Shown: positions 1 through 27,900 of the stretch, piece after piece
How positions within the stretch are numbered: position 1 is the stretch's first letter
Layout: each line of letters opens with the position of its first letter
DNA from: Trichoplax sp. H2
Taxonomy: Eukaryota; Placozoa; Uniplacotomia; Trichoplacea
Reading direction: 5' to 3'
Length of the DNA: 64,000 bases
Assembly: GCA_003344405.1 (NCBI GenBank)
Contig: NOWV01000231.1
Location: 1-64,000 of the forward strand
Translations under genes and position numbers: made by a program
The notes under the pieces: generated by a model
What the model was told of the DNA's origin: nothing
Seen by the model: the letters and a program-made list of their open reading frames with translations, nothing else
Database searches by the model: none

Positions 1-189
1 CCGTCAATTTTTTACAGCGAATTGACTCAATAAAAATGAATGTGTCACTATCAGTGTCGCAATATTTTCCTAAATAGATTAATAAACTAGTAATTTAGTC
101 TATGAATAGTGATAGATGAAGTGGTAAGCTTTAGCAGGAATAGCCAGGGACGCAATGCATAACATAATCTCTACTTTGTGATGCGATAG

Positions 190-1401
190 CAAAAAGGAAA
201 GGTGAGTGGTGCTACAGTTACTGGTAATGGCTCTCCCGCTGGTCCTGTACCTTCGCCTCCTAAAACATCTAAGTTGCCACCAGTTGAAGCCCAAAAAAAT
301 CAACAGACGGAAGAAATTTTGAACTCTATTTTACCACCAAAGTATGTCTTAGATTTCAGTAAATGAGTCACCTGGATGTGATATAAAATATAAGACAATA
401 TTATAATTTCTTAAAATGTCTTTAAATCTACATTATTGCTATACCGTCTCTAAATGCTATAAATTCTTTTTCCTTCCATATATATTCACTTCTCTACTTT
501 TTTTTACAGAGAATGGCAAGATAATGGACAACTATGGACCCAACAAGTTTCCAGCACTCCAGCAACTCGCCTCGATGTAGTGAACCTACAAGAACAACTA
601 GATCAGAAGCTTCAACAGAGGCAAGCTAGAGAGACTGGAATATGTCCTGTTCGCAGAGAACTATATTCGCAGTCATTTGGTAATGAAGTTAATTGTCGAC
701 GAATAATCATGTAATAGTTCGGTTAATGGTAGCTTATGCTTTATACTTTTTGGGGAAATATTTTAGATGAGCTCATAAGACAAGTTACAATAAACTGCGC
801 TGAACGTGGTCTTCTACTTTTGAGGTAATGTAATGACATTTAGGCAGTATCTGAACTCTTATTAAGCTAATCAATCATCATGCCTTTCCACTGATGAAAA
901 CCTTTAATCATTACAGGGTTAGGGATGAAATACGGATGACCATTGCAGCTTATCAAACACTATACGAAAGCAGGTTGAAACTATATTCTGTGACTCGATT
1001 TCTTATAATCTTTGTTTTTTAATCAATTCTATCATTTCAATAAAGTGTTGCCTTCGGTATGAGAAAAGCTTTACAAGCGGAACAAGGTAAAGCTGACATG
1101 GAAAATAAAATTAGTGAATTAGAATCTGAAAAACGAGACTCAGAGAGACAAGTAAACGAACTAAAAGCAAAATGCGAAGCTATCGAAAAGCGTGAAGCTG
1201 AAAGAAGAATGGTAGAAGAAAAAAGACACACAGAAGAGATTCAATTTTTAAAGAGAACGAACCAACAGTTGAAAGTACGTAAATCTAGTCACTATATTTT
1301 TTTAGTAATTGATCGATTAATATGCATCTAATGTCTGTGTGTTAATCATTACAACTCCTTAGGCTCAATTAGAAGGCATAATTGCTCCAACAAGGAAATA
1401 A
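190..1401 (+). CDS. DNALI1: Axonemal dynein light intermediate polypeptide (p28), 5'-truncated by window edge
   Basis: Inner-arm axonemal dynein light chain that joins dynein heavy chains to actin or centrin in motile cilia. Exons: 190-341, 510-679, 767-824, 917-973, 1046-1274, 1363-1401; all phases agree and the stop is TAA. About 234 residues lie in the window (the human protein is about 258). Near-identity to the family is seen in ETGICPVRRELYSQSF, VTINCAERGLLLLRVRDEI and RMTIAAYQTLYESSVAFGMR, followed by a long charged coiled coil and the family ending QLKAQLEGIIAPTRK. The usual N-terminal stretch before the Pro-rich segment is not found, so at least one coding exon lies to the left. The acceptor of the first exon (after GATAG at 185-189) is weak and may be wrong. 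A candidate poly(A) signal AATAAA is at 1641-1646. Confidence 0.95.
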
Positions 1402-2900
1402 TTGAAGCTTAATGTCCTGATGCTGTAAATTATACGATTACCATTCTATCGATCTTATAATAACTGTATAAATTATGCAATTTGCATACGGTAACATAGT
1501 TTGTAGTAACTGCTAGTACAATGCATAATATAATAATAATAATCTTAATAATTTTAAAATGTATTACGATACAAATATTTTTTATCGACTCGATTCTTAG
1601 TTGCTTATCACTAGCAGTAGAGATAAGGAGTAAAACGTACAATAAAATTTTTACTTGTTAAAAATAGAACCTCGGTGTGCTTAAGTACCCGTGTAACTTG
1701 AAATATAATTTAGTGAAATAGCAATAGCCCTATTACATTGCAGCTGGCTCTTTTCTGTTTATTCATAGAAGAGCTACACATGGCATAATTAAGTTCAAAT
1801 AGATTGAATTACCGATAGAATATAATATGCCTGTATAAATATAAGCTATAAAGGGTTAGCATCTACACATTCATATTGGTCATGGCTCCGAATTGTGTAG
1901 TAGAAAAATCAGGATGTTACTTTATTCATTCCTTAGCTTAATATCATTCGATACTTTAAAAATTCCAAGAACTATACTATCCGTGTTTTTATTTGTAGCG
2001 TTCTCATTTGGATGTCGAGAAATCTGGAGGCAATTCTAGAGTGTCGGGAGCTTAAAGACTTTTCTAGAAATACCAGATTGATCTGATAATTCGATTTTAA
2101 TGCAGTAACAACCATTGCATGAAAATCTATCTGTGTACAAAACTTTCAAATGAAAGATCGAATACTAAAATATCATTAGTGATTAAATGTTCACTTGCCT
2201 ATTCTAATCAGCAGATTTTCTCAAGAAAGCACCGATACACAACACGTTACTGCATGTAGAATTCTAAACTTATAGTACAATAGCACTCTTTGCGTACAGC
2301 TCAGTCTAGTTCTGCGTGCTCGATATCTCAGGCAGAAAGTTTAATTCGATGTAATTTCGTGTTTAAGCAAATTAATACCATCCACGCATTTCTATTTTTA
2401 AAGCTATATCAGAATTATAAGCAAATTTTTACCGTATCCAATCTATTAATTCTGGTATGAATTTATAGCTTATAATTTTTGTGGAAAATGACTAATAGGT
2501 TTTACTCATTATATGTTGTAATAGTTTAATTTAGATATACTATCATCTCATACTATGGCGCCATAATCCTCTTCTAAATTAAGATAGCACCTTTACAAGC
2601 CTAGGCAATAATATTTACGGTGGAATATTAACGTGAAGTTAATATCCACCTGTACTGTAGCATGGTAGAAAGTATGGTACTTTTCAGATGGATATTTATG
2701 ATACTCTGAGCTGAAGAGAAATAATTTCGAGTATTCGTAACCAGAGTTATTCATTCATGATGCGTAAAGGAACCGTGAAAATTTCAAAACAGCAAGCACT
2801 AGATGAAATAATATTCGATTTTATTTTAATCTAGAAAATTCTTAGAAGGGAATTTCTGTTTATTTCCTTTTACGAAAAGAAGAATCAGCAGTAAGGCGAT
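1402..2900. other. Intergenic DNA, no gene seen
   Basis: Runs from the DNALI1 stop to the minisatellite. It has AT-rich unique sequence with stops in all frames, the DNALI1 poly(A) signal AATAAA at 1641, and nothing that resembles a conserved exon. Confidence 0.6.
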
Positions 2901-3520
2901 CCGCTACTCTAATTTAGTAAAGAAGCTGAGGAATAGAATGGCTTTGCTATATTATTATTTTCTAAATCTGCTACTCTAATTTAGTAAAGAAGCTGAGGAA
3001 TAGGATGGCTTTGCTATATTATTATTTTCTAAATCTGCTACTCTAATTTAGTAAAGAAGCTGAGGAATAGAATGGCTTTGCTATATTATTATTTTCTAAA
3101 TCTGCTACTCTAATTTAGTCAAGAAGCTGAGGAATAGAATGGCTTTGCTATATTATTATTTTCTAAATCTGCTACTCTTATTTAGTAAAGAAGCTGAGGA
3201 ATAGGATGGTTTTGCTATATTATTATTTTCTAAATCTGCTACTCTAATTTAGTAAAGAAGCTCAAATTTAGTAAAGAAGCTGAGGAATAGGATGGCTTTG
3301 CTATATTATTATTTTCTAAATCTGCTACTCTAATTTAGTAAAGAAGCTGAGGAATAGAATGGCTTTGCTATATTATTATTTTCTAAATCTGCTACTCTAA
3401 TTTAGTAAAGAAGCTGAGGAATAGGATGGCTTTGCTATATTATTATTTTCTAAATCTGCTACTCTAATTTAGTCAAGAAGCTGAGGAATAGAATGGCTTT
3501 GCTATATTATTATTTTCTAA
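2901..3520. repeat. 67-bp minisatellite, nine tandem copies
   Basis: Copies start at 2901, 2968, 3035, 3102, 3169, 3236, 3322, 3389 and 3456. Each begins CTGCTACTCTAATTTAGT (the first begins CCG) and ends TATTATTATTTTCTAAAT. Identity is very high. The sixth copy carries a 19-bp internal duplication, so it is 86 bp long. Variant bases (GAATAGAATGG or GATAGGATGG-type, and TAGTAAAG or TAGTCAAG) recur in a blockwise order. The tract lies about 360 bp upstream of the NMD3 start codon and has no open frame. Confidence 0.95.
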
Positions 3521-3636
3521 CTTGGCATAAGCACTTGCACAACAACCAGGAATGAATGACTTTAGTACCCCATACTAAAATGCCATGCATACTCAATCAT
3601 ACGTTATTAGACTAGCGACTAGTATACAAATCGCCC

Positions 3637-3672
3637 ACTCTGGTACCGTGAAATGTGTCACGGTACCAGAGT
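3637..3672. repeat. Perfect 15-bp inverted repeat (hairpin)
   Basis: The left arm ACTCTGGTACCGTGA (3637-3651) and the right arm TCACGGTACCAGAGT (3658-3672) are exact reverse complements around a 6-nt loop, AATGTG. The arms contain GGTACC. It lies between the minisatellite and the NMD3 start, 205 bp before the ATG, so it could be promoter-proximal or in the 5' UTR. Confidence 0.85.
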
Positions 3673-3877
3673 ACAAACCAGGGTGAAAATATGATGATGT
3701 CAGCACGACGTTGTACTATGAGTCTGACAGTATTTAATGATGGTACTATACGGCTGCCTACTGTAGTGTCCCAAATCAGTCATAGAAATATATATTACAG
3801 ACTTACCGTCAAGTTGTTAAAAAGGAAGAGTCTTGAGATATGATTTTATTCGTAGCAAGTAGTGTAAAGAAGAAAGT

Positions 3878-6800
3878 ATGGAGTATGCAACGGAAACTAC
3901 CCCAACTCCTAAAATGTATGTTATGTCTATGTAAGAAATAAGCTGCCATCAGTAGTATAAATTATTTGATTGGAAAGATTCGATCGTTCAAAATTCATAG
4001 TTAATTTCGGTTTATGTCTATGATTTTATTAGTTTATGCTGCCAATGTGGCACACTGATCGATGCCAATCCTGCAAACATGTGCGTTGGTTGTATCAGGG
4101 CTCATGTAGATATAACAGAAGGAATTCCTAAACAGTCAACGTTGTATTTTTGTCGCTTCTGTCTGAGGTAAGTTAAGTTGACTCAAAATCGTAGCGAGTT
4201 ATATCTTATGGGAAATGGAATTGAAGGGTGCCGTGAAGAGATGATCATCTATGGCTACAGTAATCAATGTGTAGATATCTACCTATGGAACAAACTAAAA
4301 ATACCCCTCCCCATTTTTAAATTGGATACTGCACTTTCCTAGAATAGATGAATGATTTACAGTATAGTATTATTATTATTATGGATCATTTCAATAATGT
4401 CACTATTATGATCTGCATCACAATTTAGGTACTTACAACCACCTTCAACTTGGGTTCAATGTGTTTTAGAGTCTCGTGAATTGCTTGCGTTATGCCTTAA
4501 GAGATTAAAAGGATTAACTAAAGTATTGTATCGTTTCCTAGAAGCTTGAATAGAAGTAAAGATTTTGATTGCGACACATTTTTCAAACGCTGTCGTTTTG
4601 TAAATGTCTAAAATATTGAAGCTATTCTATAACTATGTTATAACTTTATCAGGTACGTTTAGTTGATGCTGGCTTTGTATGGACGGAACCTCATTCAAAA
4701 CGAGTTAAAGTAAAGTTAACGGTGCAAAAAGAGGTACTGCACTTTAGTTACAAAGACCTTAACTTTGTATTCTATCAAGCATAAACTCAAGTGAGGATAT
4801 GCGATACGTGCTCAATACGCATTTATTCCACTACCACTACGAAGACCCTATTCGATTATAAATTACTCATGATTAAAAGTAGTTGATATCATGACGGCGT
4901 GCTAAGATATGACCAGTAAAGTTATTTTGTTTCCTACAGGTTTTAAATTGCACCATTTTGCAGCAACAGTTTGTCGTTGAATATGTAGTGCATCATCAAA
5001 TGTGCGATGAATGCCAAAGACGTGAAGCCAAAGATTATTGGAAGGCAGTGTGCCAAGTTCGCCAAAGGGTAGGATGCTATACATTTGGATATACATTAGT
5101 AAATCAATTCTTATAAAAAATCTTATTTAAAAATCAATGAACGTGGTCTAAACGTCAACCTTTAAACTATAGACTTCTCATAAGAAAACTTTCTTCTACC
5201 TGGAACAACTTTTAATAAAGCATCAAGCTCATTCTAATGCTGTCAAGATAGTAGATGAAGCCAGTTCGTAAACAATCATTTACCTTTCTTTGGTGTAGGG
5301 TTATATATAACAGCAATTGGATAAAATAACTAAAATTTTGTTACTATTGGATAGATGGTCTGGACTTTTTCTTCGCCTCTAAAGACGATTCCCGGAAGCT
5401 AGTTGATTTTTTACAATCAGTAGTCCCTTGTAGGTTAGTTTCTTGTAATGCTGTACAGCTTTTGTTGTTGCATGCACCCTAATCGGCTTTACCATAAACT
5501 TATAAAATTACTACTGAAACTGCTTCTTTTATTTTAGATACAAAACTTCTCAACATTTAGTGTCTCACGATTGCCATAGTAATATCTACAATTATAAATA
5601 TACTTTTTCCGTTGAAATTGTGCCTATTTGTAAGGTAATACTTTATTATTTCCTAACTGTATCCTTATTATAACGCAGTAGCTACAATCCCAATTTTGCC
5701 ACTTTAATTATAATTGTAGGATGACGTCGTTTGTCTACCATTAAAAGTAGCCAATTCATTAGGGAATATAGGGTAAGTTCTGAAACTCTAGTCATTACAA
5801 TGATGTAATAGAATTGGATTCAATTTGATCGCCTAGGCAATCAGTTCACATATCTACAACGTGTTTATAAATTTGATTGATTTTCTAGGCAGCTATTGAT
5901 TTGCACACAGATCACAAATACCATTCATTTAACAGACCCAACAACACTACAAAGTTAGTTATCTTCGTTTAAAAGAAGTTTATATTTTTCCTGTAATAAT
6001 TCATTTTGCAAGTATTAATCTACTAGGTATTGCATACACGTACTTACGATATAACCCTATTCTAAAATATCTGATGTAGCTGTTTCTGTACAACCGGATG
6101 TATTTTGGAAGCAACCGTTCCATACGATATGCACTCAGAAACAATTAATTGAGTATACAATCTTGGAGATAGAATTTATTGAACAGAAAGACGCTAGATA
6201 TTCCTCAGAAAAGGTATCTACCGCCATAATACGTCTAATGATATGTGAAGGTTAACTAAATTAGATCAAGACATAAGTGACTGTGGTTTTATTATTAGTA
6301 TAAACTTGCGGACGTCTGGATCGTAAAAAGTAAAGATTTGGGAATAAGTGACACACAATTTCACTGTCGTACCCACCTTGGTAACATTATAAGTCCAGGA
6401 GACACAATCTTAGGGTATAATGTTTGCTATAATATTCAAACAAAGATTTTCAAATTCCCCTAACGTTTAACATTGAATACCTCAGCTTTGACATCAACGG
6501 AAGCAACGTTAACAATGACAATTTTTATAAAATGCCTTCCAGAAAAGTCCCTGATGTGGTATACAATGCTACTTGATATTAACTGCATCAGGAAAAGTTT
6601 AAGATTTTAATTATAGCTTTTATTAGATTCTAGTTAAGAAGCATTTTGGTGACAAGCGTAAACGCCATAGTAAGCGAAATTGGAAGTTAAAATCGTTGAA
6701 GAAAGAAACGGGTGCCAATATTGATATGGAAACGGACGATATGTACGTCTTGTACGGTAGTAATCCTTTTACAGTTGAGATTATTGCACAATGGTGCCAG

Positions 6801-7218
6801 GCTAGATGGAAAGAAATAGTAGTACTGGAAATTAGAGATTTATTACTTGCCAGTAAATACCTAAACAATGATTAACTGCCATATATTTCAGGGATTATGA
6901 TAACTTTTTGGAGGATTTAGAGGAAGATCCTACTTATCGTCAAAACGTTAATATCTATAAAGGTACCATATTTTGGATATTATACCATGATAATTTATCT
7001 ATAGCCGCCGAAATGATAATGATGTATTTACTTTATACTCAAAGTAGGCTGCACTTGCACTTAATATGGTTTTAAAAATTAATCTTAAAAATTTTATAGA
7101 TCCTAAATTTAAAGGTAATAAGGATTCTAGACCAGACCCTGACGAACAACTCCCTTCGATCGGATTAGAAGAGATGTTAGAAGATTTATGTATTGATGAT
7201 GAAGAAGATAATTATTAA
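3878..7218 (+). CDS. NMD3: 60S ribosomal subunit export adaptor NMD3
   Basis: Adaptor that binds the nascent 60S subunit and recruits CRM1 for nuclear export. The model has 496 aa (human 503) in 16 exons: 3878-3915, 4033-4167, 4429-4522, 4653-4733, 4940-5068, 5173-5263, 5355-5433, 5538-5634, 5720-5772, 5889-5953, 6080-6213, 6299-6414, 6486-6558, 6627-6742, 6892-6962, 7100-7218. The N-terminus carries the family's paired CxxC zinc ligands (LCCQCG, MCVGC, YFCRFC, QMCDEC). Highly conserved blocks include LESRELLALCLKRLKG, RLVDAGFVWTEPHSKR and FSVEIVPICKDDVVCLPLK. The basic stretch KRKRHSKRNWKLK and the acidic C-terminus with LEEMLEDLCI match the NLS and leucine-rich NES regions of the family. 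The start ATG gives MEYATE, like the human MEYMAE. The exon 6 donor (GTTCGT) is non-consensus. A possible poly(A) signal is at 7635. Confidence 0.97.
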
Positions 7219-8647
7219 TCCTAATTAGAAGCTGTCCAGTTTAAGGGATTCTCAGTACAAACCAGACACGTAAAAAATGTAGTCATTACGGTGGGCCTCT
7301 GACATGTAATCATTTGTCTGGGCTTAGCAACAGCAATTGCCGAAGATACCATATAAAAATGTTGGTATTGTATTGATTTCGATTAAACTAGCCTTCAAGG
7401 AAAGAGGAAATAGTTATGTCTGGATAAATCATCTATGTAATCATTAGACGAGGCTTGGCAACAACAATTGCAAAAAACATCGACATAAAATTAATTTTAA
7501 TTGAACTAGCCTTAGAGGAAAGAGAAAATAATTATCTCTGTGGATATATCAGCATCACTTTATGAGCATAAAACAATTTAAAACATGAAATATATTTCAC
7601 GTTATACTGCGATTTTTAAGTTATAATATTATAAAATAAAATTAACTTCTAACTCTTGTTTAAAATACGACTTATGCAGTGAAAATATGCTCCAGTAACA
7701 AGGACTTAAATCAGATCAGTAAATAATTTTTTGTAAATTCAAATCTACTAATAAACGTGGAATTAGCTATCGTGATCATCACTGCAGAAGTATAGTACAT
7801 CCTTAATTTTATGATTGTCTGAAGTTGACTATACTGTATCAGTAAACAAATAAAGAACGCGTGCTTATAGAACACTGGTATCATACCATGTCAGAAGAGG
7901 AGATTATAGTTGTATGTAGCTGTATTAGCTATATACTGTACAGCAGTATTGAGTGGATGACAATTTTACTACTGCCTTATTAAGATTAATTACTATTTTC
8001 ATATTCATCAATATTTTTATCATTAACTATTCCACTTAACAGCAATTGCGTATAGTGTACTTTAGTGTATCATACTAGCACGAATGCCACAGTACGGTAG
8101 CAGTACTGCCAATAGACCAGTAATTTACTGAATGATGCTCAAGTGCCTAGAGCCCACCCCCTACCGTGTGCTTTAATGCTGCAAACCATACTGATCCGTG
8201 CAATCAGAATTCGCACTGTAGTCAGTATGGGTGACAATGGATGTTTGAGTCACTATTACTGTCACGGGACCGGTATTAAGTAGAACCAATCAACTCCGAC
8301 GTTAACATGGTTACGGGTAACGAATCGACGTCAACCAATCTGACTTAACGGTTGCAATAGCAACGACTACTATGATAATATGTAACAGCCAACTAATAAC
8401 TAACTAGAACTTTAGATGCAGCCTAATAAATGCAAAGGGATCGAAATTCATTAGCAAATCTAATAATTGATGTTGTTATAGAACTATGTTGATTATTTAA
8501 GCGTACTGTATCAACCTTCTCGAGTAATGAGAGCGTAGTAAAAGGCAATAATTAATTATTCTACCCCTGTGTATAGCTGTGTACATAATTGCGCCATTAA
8601 AACTTATAAAATTTGTATTCGATTCCGAGAATTAATTCAATACAAGG
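7219..8647. other. Intergenic NMD3-LRRC9 spacer
   Basis: Same-strand spacer of about 1.4 kb holding the NMD3 3' UTR and the LRRC9 upstream region. It contains a candidate poly(A) signal AATAAA at 7635-7640 and the diverged tandem duplication listed separately. I see no coding exon, tRNA or clear core promoter. Confidence 0.55.
7303..7552. repeat. Diverged tandem duplication, ~131 bp unit
   Basis: Copy 1 (7303-7433) and copy 2 (7434 to about 7552) share, in order, TGTAATCATT, GGCTT(A/G)GCAACA(G/A)CAATTGC, a variable middle, and AACTAGCCTT followed by GGAAAGAG. The two copies abut directly and are diverged with small indels, so this is an old duplication in the NMD3 downstream region. Confidence 0.75.
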
Positions 8648-23195
<14,548 letters not shown>

Positions 23196-23575
23196 AAGAT
23201 CAAAATTCTTAGGAAATGAAATTTATTTCGATTGTAGATAGTGCTTCGTACACCATAATCTTACAATCCTGTGCGGCTTTTTTGTTTTATATATCTAAAT
23301 ATTTAAACGATAATGGGTTACATGTATTTATGACACATTTTGTGTTACAGATAGATAAAGTTTGCTAAGATTTTACTATTTTTATATTGAAATTTTGTAA
23401 ACTGGTATTAAATTCATCTTAACATTAAATGTTTTTGAAAAACAACAGATTGCATTCATTAAAAGTTTGCAATTTCAACATTAAATAATTTTGATAATCA
23501 AAAACGGTACCTATCCGGATGCATAACGAAAATCATAATCTTTTTACTTTCGAAGATTTTACTATAAAATATAAT
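23196..23575. other. Convergent LRRC9/UBR5 3' spacer
   Basis: Only 380 bp separate the two stop codons. It contains TTTATT at 23222-23227, which is AATAAA on the minus strand. If used, it would put the UBR5 3' end 27 bp from the LRRC9 stop and make the two mRNAs overlap antisense. No other feature is seen. Confidence 0.6.
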
Positions 23576-24973
23576 TTATACAAAGCCAAAAACTTTGATT
23601 TTAATAGCCATAAGCAGTTTAGATTTCAGTATAGCTTTGCTTGAATATAACGGAAGATATAATCGAGAAATACAAGTATTAGCAGTCGGTAAATGTTGAT
23701 CATCTGATGGCCTTATCGTTATTGTCGGTAACGGTTGAAAACCTTCTCCGCTTACAGGTAATGCGGGACTGGAGGTCCAAAAATACAACTAAATTTGCAA
23801 AGTGTTGACTAGTTAAAATTTACACGAGGATAAACAGAAAATAAAAGAATCAAGAAAGCTACCAGTTCTCTCTTTTCTTCAGTACTCATTTTCTCAAAAA
23901 TAGACCAAAACCACCGCTTAAGCCTTTCCACATTACCAGAGGATCCTTCTGAAAATTAGTTACAATATTAGAAAAGTTCTGAAAATATAAATGAAATAAA
24001 ATAAAAAAATCTGATATAATTCTTACTGCTTTCATCATTGAAGGAAGTATGTCTCTTAACCCACTTTACATCAACTTCTCCGATACCGTTCAAAAGTAAG
24101 CGCAAATCCTCGGTATTTAAATTTTTAAACGCATTTTGCGGAATCACATCAAATATTCCTTTTCGCATCGCCTTTCAATAATAAATCATTACAGTAAGTG
24201 ATCACGAACATGTCGTCAACATCTATTACCTAGTACTTTCAAAAAAACTTACATCCAAAGGTTTCTGCATACAAAAGTACATTTTTTGCATAGCATATAA
24301 TTCAACATATTCGTAAACGTTTTCTGGTGTAACAGAAATTCCGGAACCACCCTCAATTAATTCAACTTCTTTTCCACCTTCTTCCTGAGATAAATTGATA
24401 ACAAATCGTAAATCCATTTCTTTGAAATACTGCTCCGCATTATCTTTATTGCCAGCCATTATCAATTGCCGTAAGTTTTCATATAGCGAGGCATTGAAAA
24501 ATGCTAGATCATGCCATTGTACCTATGACGGAAATGAATTTACTAATTTTAGAATAAAGATTAAACGCAATATATATGAAATGGAAAGACTTTATTTCAT
24601 ATGCGGCCACATACGTCTCTATTCAGCAATACTTTTAGAACGTGACGGTTAAATGTTAGCGTTGAGACTTCATTTTGAAGCAAGCACAAGCCAATAATTC
24701 TACACAAATATACAAAGAAAAAGTCATAATTACGACAAACTTTACGGTTAGATAATAAAGTTGAAGTTGAATAATTAGATAAAATAGATCTAAGAACATC
24801 GAGGCGTTACAAAAAGTAAAATTTTAGCCAACCTTCCTATGTTTCTGAAAAGATTCAACCTCGTAAGGCTATTAGATCCAGGGCGAGGCGAATAGAAACC
24901 GACCTTGCCCGGTTGATAAAATAGAGGTTCATTGTCTTTGCTATTTTGATGAGAGCTGTTATCTTCAGTTTCA
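23576..24973 (-). other. UBR5: HECT catalytic region of UBR5
   Basis: Six exons (24973-24833, 24699-24615, 24522-24253, 24171-24027, 23948-23863, 23788-23576) encode the HECT domain. Landmarks in order: [46 protein letters not shown]-type (TSFNDES), the LP(T)ANTC active-site loop, and the C-terminal IKVFGFV. All family landmarks are intact, so the ligase should be active. Confidence 0.92.
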
Positions 24974-27900
24974 CTAGCTCACAATAATGAATACGAGACC
25001 GTTACGATATGATTAATGCAACTATTTAAGATATAAAATTCCATGCACATTTAGTATTATAACCTTTGATGAGAACATATAATGGATATAGCTTCATCAA
25101 TACGTTGACGTAGATAATTTTCGTCAGAAAATAATGCCAATAAATTTTGAGTAGGAGCATGTTCCAAAAGCATGCCCGTAATCTTAGCAGCATGTTCCTG
25201 AAAACAAAATATAGCATGCTTACTGTCATTACCTACTTTTAACTAACTGTTACTTGAACGAAAGCGTTATCTTACAGGATGAAAAGCTCTAATCTTCTCA
25301 AAAAGTCTTTTACCGAGGACCTGTTTTTCACTAGAGTTATATATTACACTCTCAAGATGACTATACTTCGTTGGATCGAATGAGGGAGCATCGTAAGATA
25401 ACGGATAGCTTTGTACATCTCTAATTCTGTTCGTGGATACGAAATAATTCCTGCCTCTACGCCGATCGTTACCAAGATTTACATCTGTCCGAGACATCAT
25501 CATGTAATTAACTATTCCATTACGATTAACTATTACTCGTATAGTACAACACCAATTCTTACCCCTGCTACTACTTGACCCTGCATTCAATACAGGTAAT
25601 TTTTCATTTGATAGGAATGCCTGTTTTAAGAACCGACGTTACTGCGAGCTTAGTTAGTATTACAGCACGATAATCTAGAACTTACTTCAGCAATGCCAGA
25701 ATAAAAGCTGCGAGCGACACCGCTTCCTTCTCCCGGTTCGTTTTTAAACGAGGCCTTAACTCTATGGACTGCCAACGGTTGATCTAGTGTTTGATGCTTC
25801 TTATAGAAGTCGTTTAAACTTATAACGGTTTGCTTTATCATTGCCGCTCCGTCTCTTTCAACCTAAATGTAACAAACGTTAGAATTAAAAAATAGAATGC
25901 TAATTTGTATCATGCAATTATACTATATGTAGTACCTCAATGACTAAATCTCGTGTTTGTAAATTTTTATGTTTTTCCATTTCGCGTCTAAAAGCAGCTT
26001 CTTTGATATCGAAAGAAACTAATTCTGTCAAGATAGAATCTGGCTGACAACCAATATCTTCCATAAAAGCACGACTAAATAATTCAACTGTAAGCTTCCA
26101 TCGTCCGAGCCAGCATTCAGGCTTCATTTCGTTAAAATCAGTGCCACAATCGCCTAAAAGAAAATGGTGATCATCATTCGATAATCTCTTCAAAGTATGT
26201 AGTACAAATCAAAGAAGAACGTAACGATACTAACCATGTTGATTTTGTAATCTTGTAGATAAATTAAGATCCACAGACACACTACGGTTAGAGTTAAAGC
26301 AATCTCTAGTATCAATGCTTGAACTGAATAAGTCCTGTTTTAATACTGAAGGACTGAGTAAATGAGGTTTCTCAGCTAATGGCAATGCAATGTTCATAGG
26401 TGTCTTGAAAGGATCTGCCGGTTCCGATCCTAAGTGCAACGTGGAGTTCGTTCTTCGGAAAAAACGTTTATTCTTTCGTACGCGGCTTTCGTAAACTTTA
26501 GATGTATCTATAATTAATAATAACAAAAAAATAACAATTTTTGCCATCGTAAGAATCCGATAACTGACGTTACTGTTAAATATATATTTTTACATAGACC
26601 ACTTACCGGATACTTCTTTCACATTAATTGTAGCCCCAGAAGAACTGGTACGGTTGCTTACTTCATAACTAACACGAGTATTATTTTCATCCTCTGTAGA
26701 TAAACTTCTAATATCATGGCGAAGAAAATACATTATAGCGTCGAAAACATAAGCTACATGCTTCATAGAAGAAATATCCATGAAAGGAATGGTATCTCTA
26801 TGTTCATAATTATTGGAACGCATCAAGGAGAGCGCATATATCAAAACGTCATGACGGCTTGAGGCAAACAAATTACTAGCTTCAAGTCTCGCCCTCCGAT
26901 AGCTAGACTCCCATAGATGACCTGTATCTCTGTTTGAAGCTCGATCACGTCGACTAGATGCTATCAACTTTTGTTGATAATCTGGATTTAATGGATGCAT
27001 TGGATGCTTTTTATCAGTTGCTAACAGTAAAGAAACTCCAAACCTTAATTGTGATTCTGTGTTATCCATCACATCTACAATCCAACGCCATGATTGTGAT
27101 AGACACCCCTTAACTTTTTCTTGTAAATCTACTAAGTTTACTTCATCAACAGGTAATATAGTATTTGATCTAGATTTAATGCACTTTGTTTTCTTCAAAT
27201 TCGTTAATGTAACCAGCAGATCTGTGACCTCACGAACAGTCACAGCGAACATCTTTGCTATATAACTAGAATTTGAGTTGGCTATAGAAGAGATACTATC
27301 ACGGTTACTATTATTTGAATTGCCAGAATTGCCGGTACGAATAGAATCAGGATATAATATAGAATTTGGTGTAATTATGTGACCACCTTGTTGAGGATGA
27401 GCCGTTGCATTTACAGCCCATTGTAATACATGAGGCTCTCTAATCGATCTAGAAATATTGTAAATAGGCGCATCAGTATTGCCTCTCATCATTCGTCGAC
27501 TTTGAGGCCGTCCTGGTAACTCATCAGGCTCTTCAAATGCTTCTGACGAAGAAGATTCGTCCTCCTCGTCAGAATAATAAACCATATTGGAATCTGGTAT
27601 AACAAATAGTGCAAGAGATTAGTCTTTAACTAAAATGCCATACAAATGCAATAATTCCTACTGTACCGATATCATTTTGAACATGCATCCGCGAAGTTGT
27701 TGCTGACGCGGATTCAATCCGGAGGACAACACTGTCACTACTATCACTATCAATCTCTTCAAGCATACCAAGATCCATTTCAGATTCATTATTAGAACTG
27801 TTATCAACTTGAATCCCTTCGTTCGCTATATCAGCACTCTGATAGAAAGGGAATAATAATTTACATGCTATAGTATGGACTTCATTGAAGCGTTTTCTAC

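Noticed and set aside
2901-3520. Possible CRISPR array (regular direct repeats)
   Set aside because: The 67-bp units abut without variable spacers, there are no cas genes, and the surrounding genes are spliced animal genes.
3655-3843. 62-codon open frame upstream of NMD3
   Set aside because: It begins inside the perfect hairpin, ends 35 bp before the NMD3 ATG, and matches nothing; it is more likely leader or promoter sequence.
26230-26547. Signal-peptide-like start of a 105-codon minus frame ([13 protein letters not shown])
   Set aside because: The hydrophobic start is intron sequence ahead of the acceptor at 26508-26509; only the part from DTSKVYES onward is UBR5 coding sequence.
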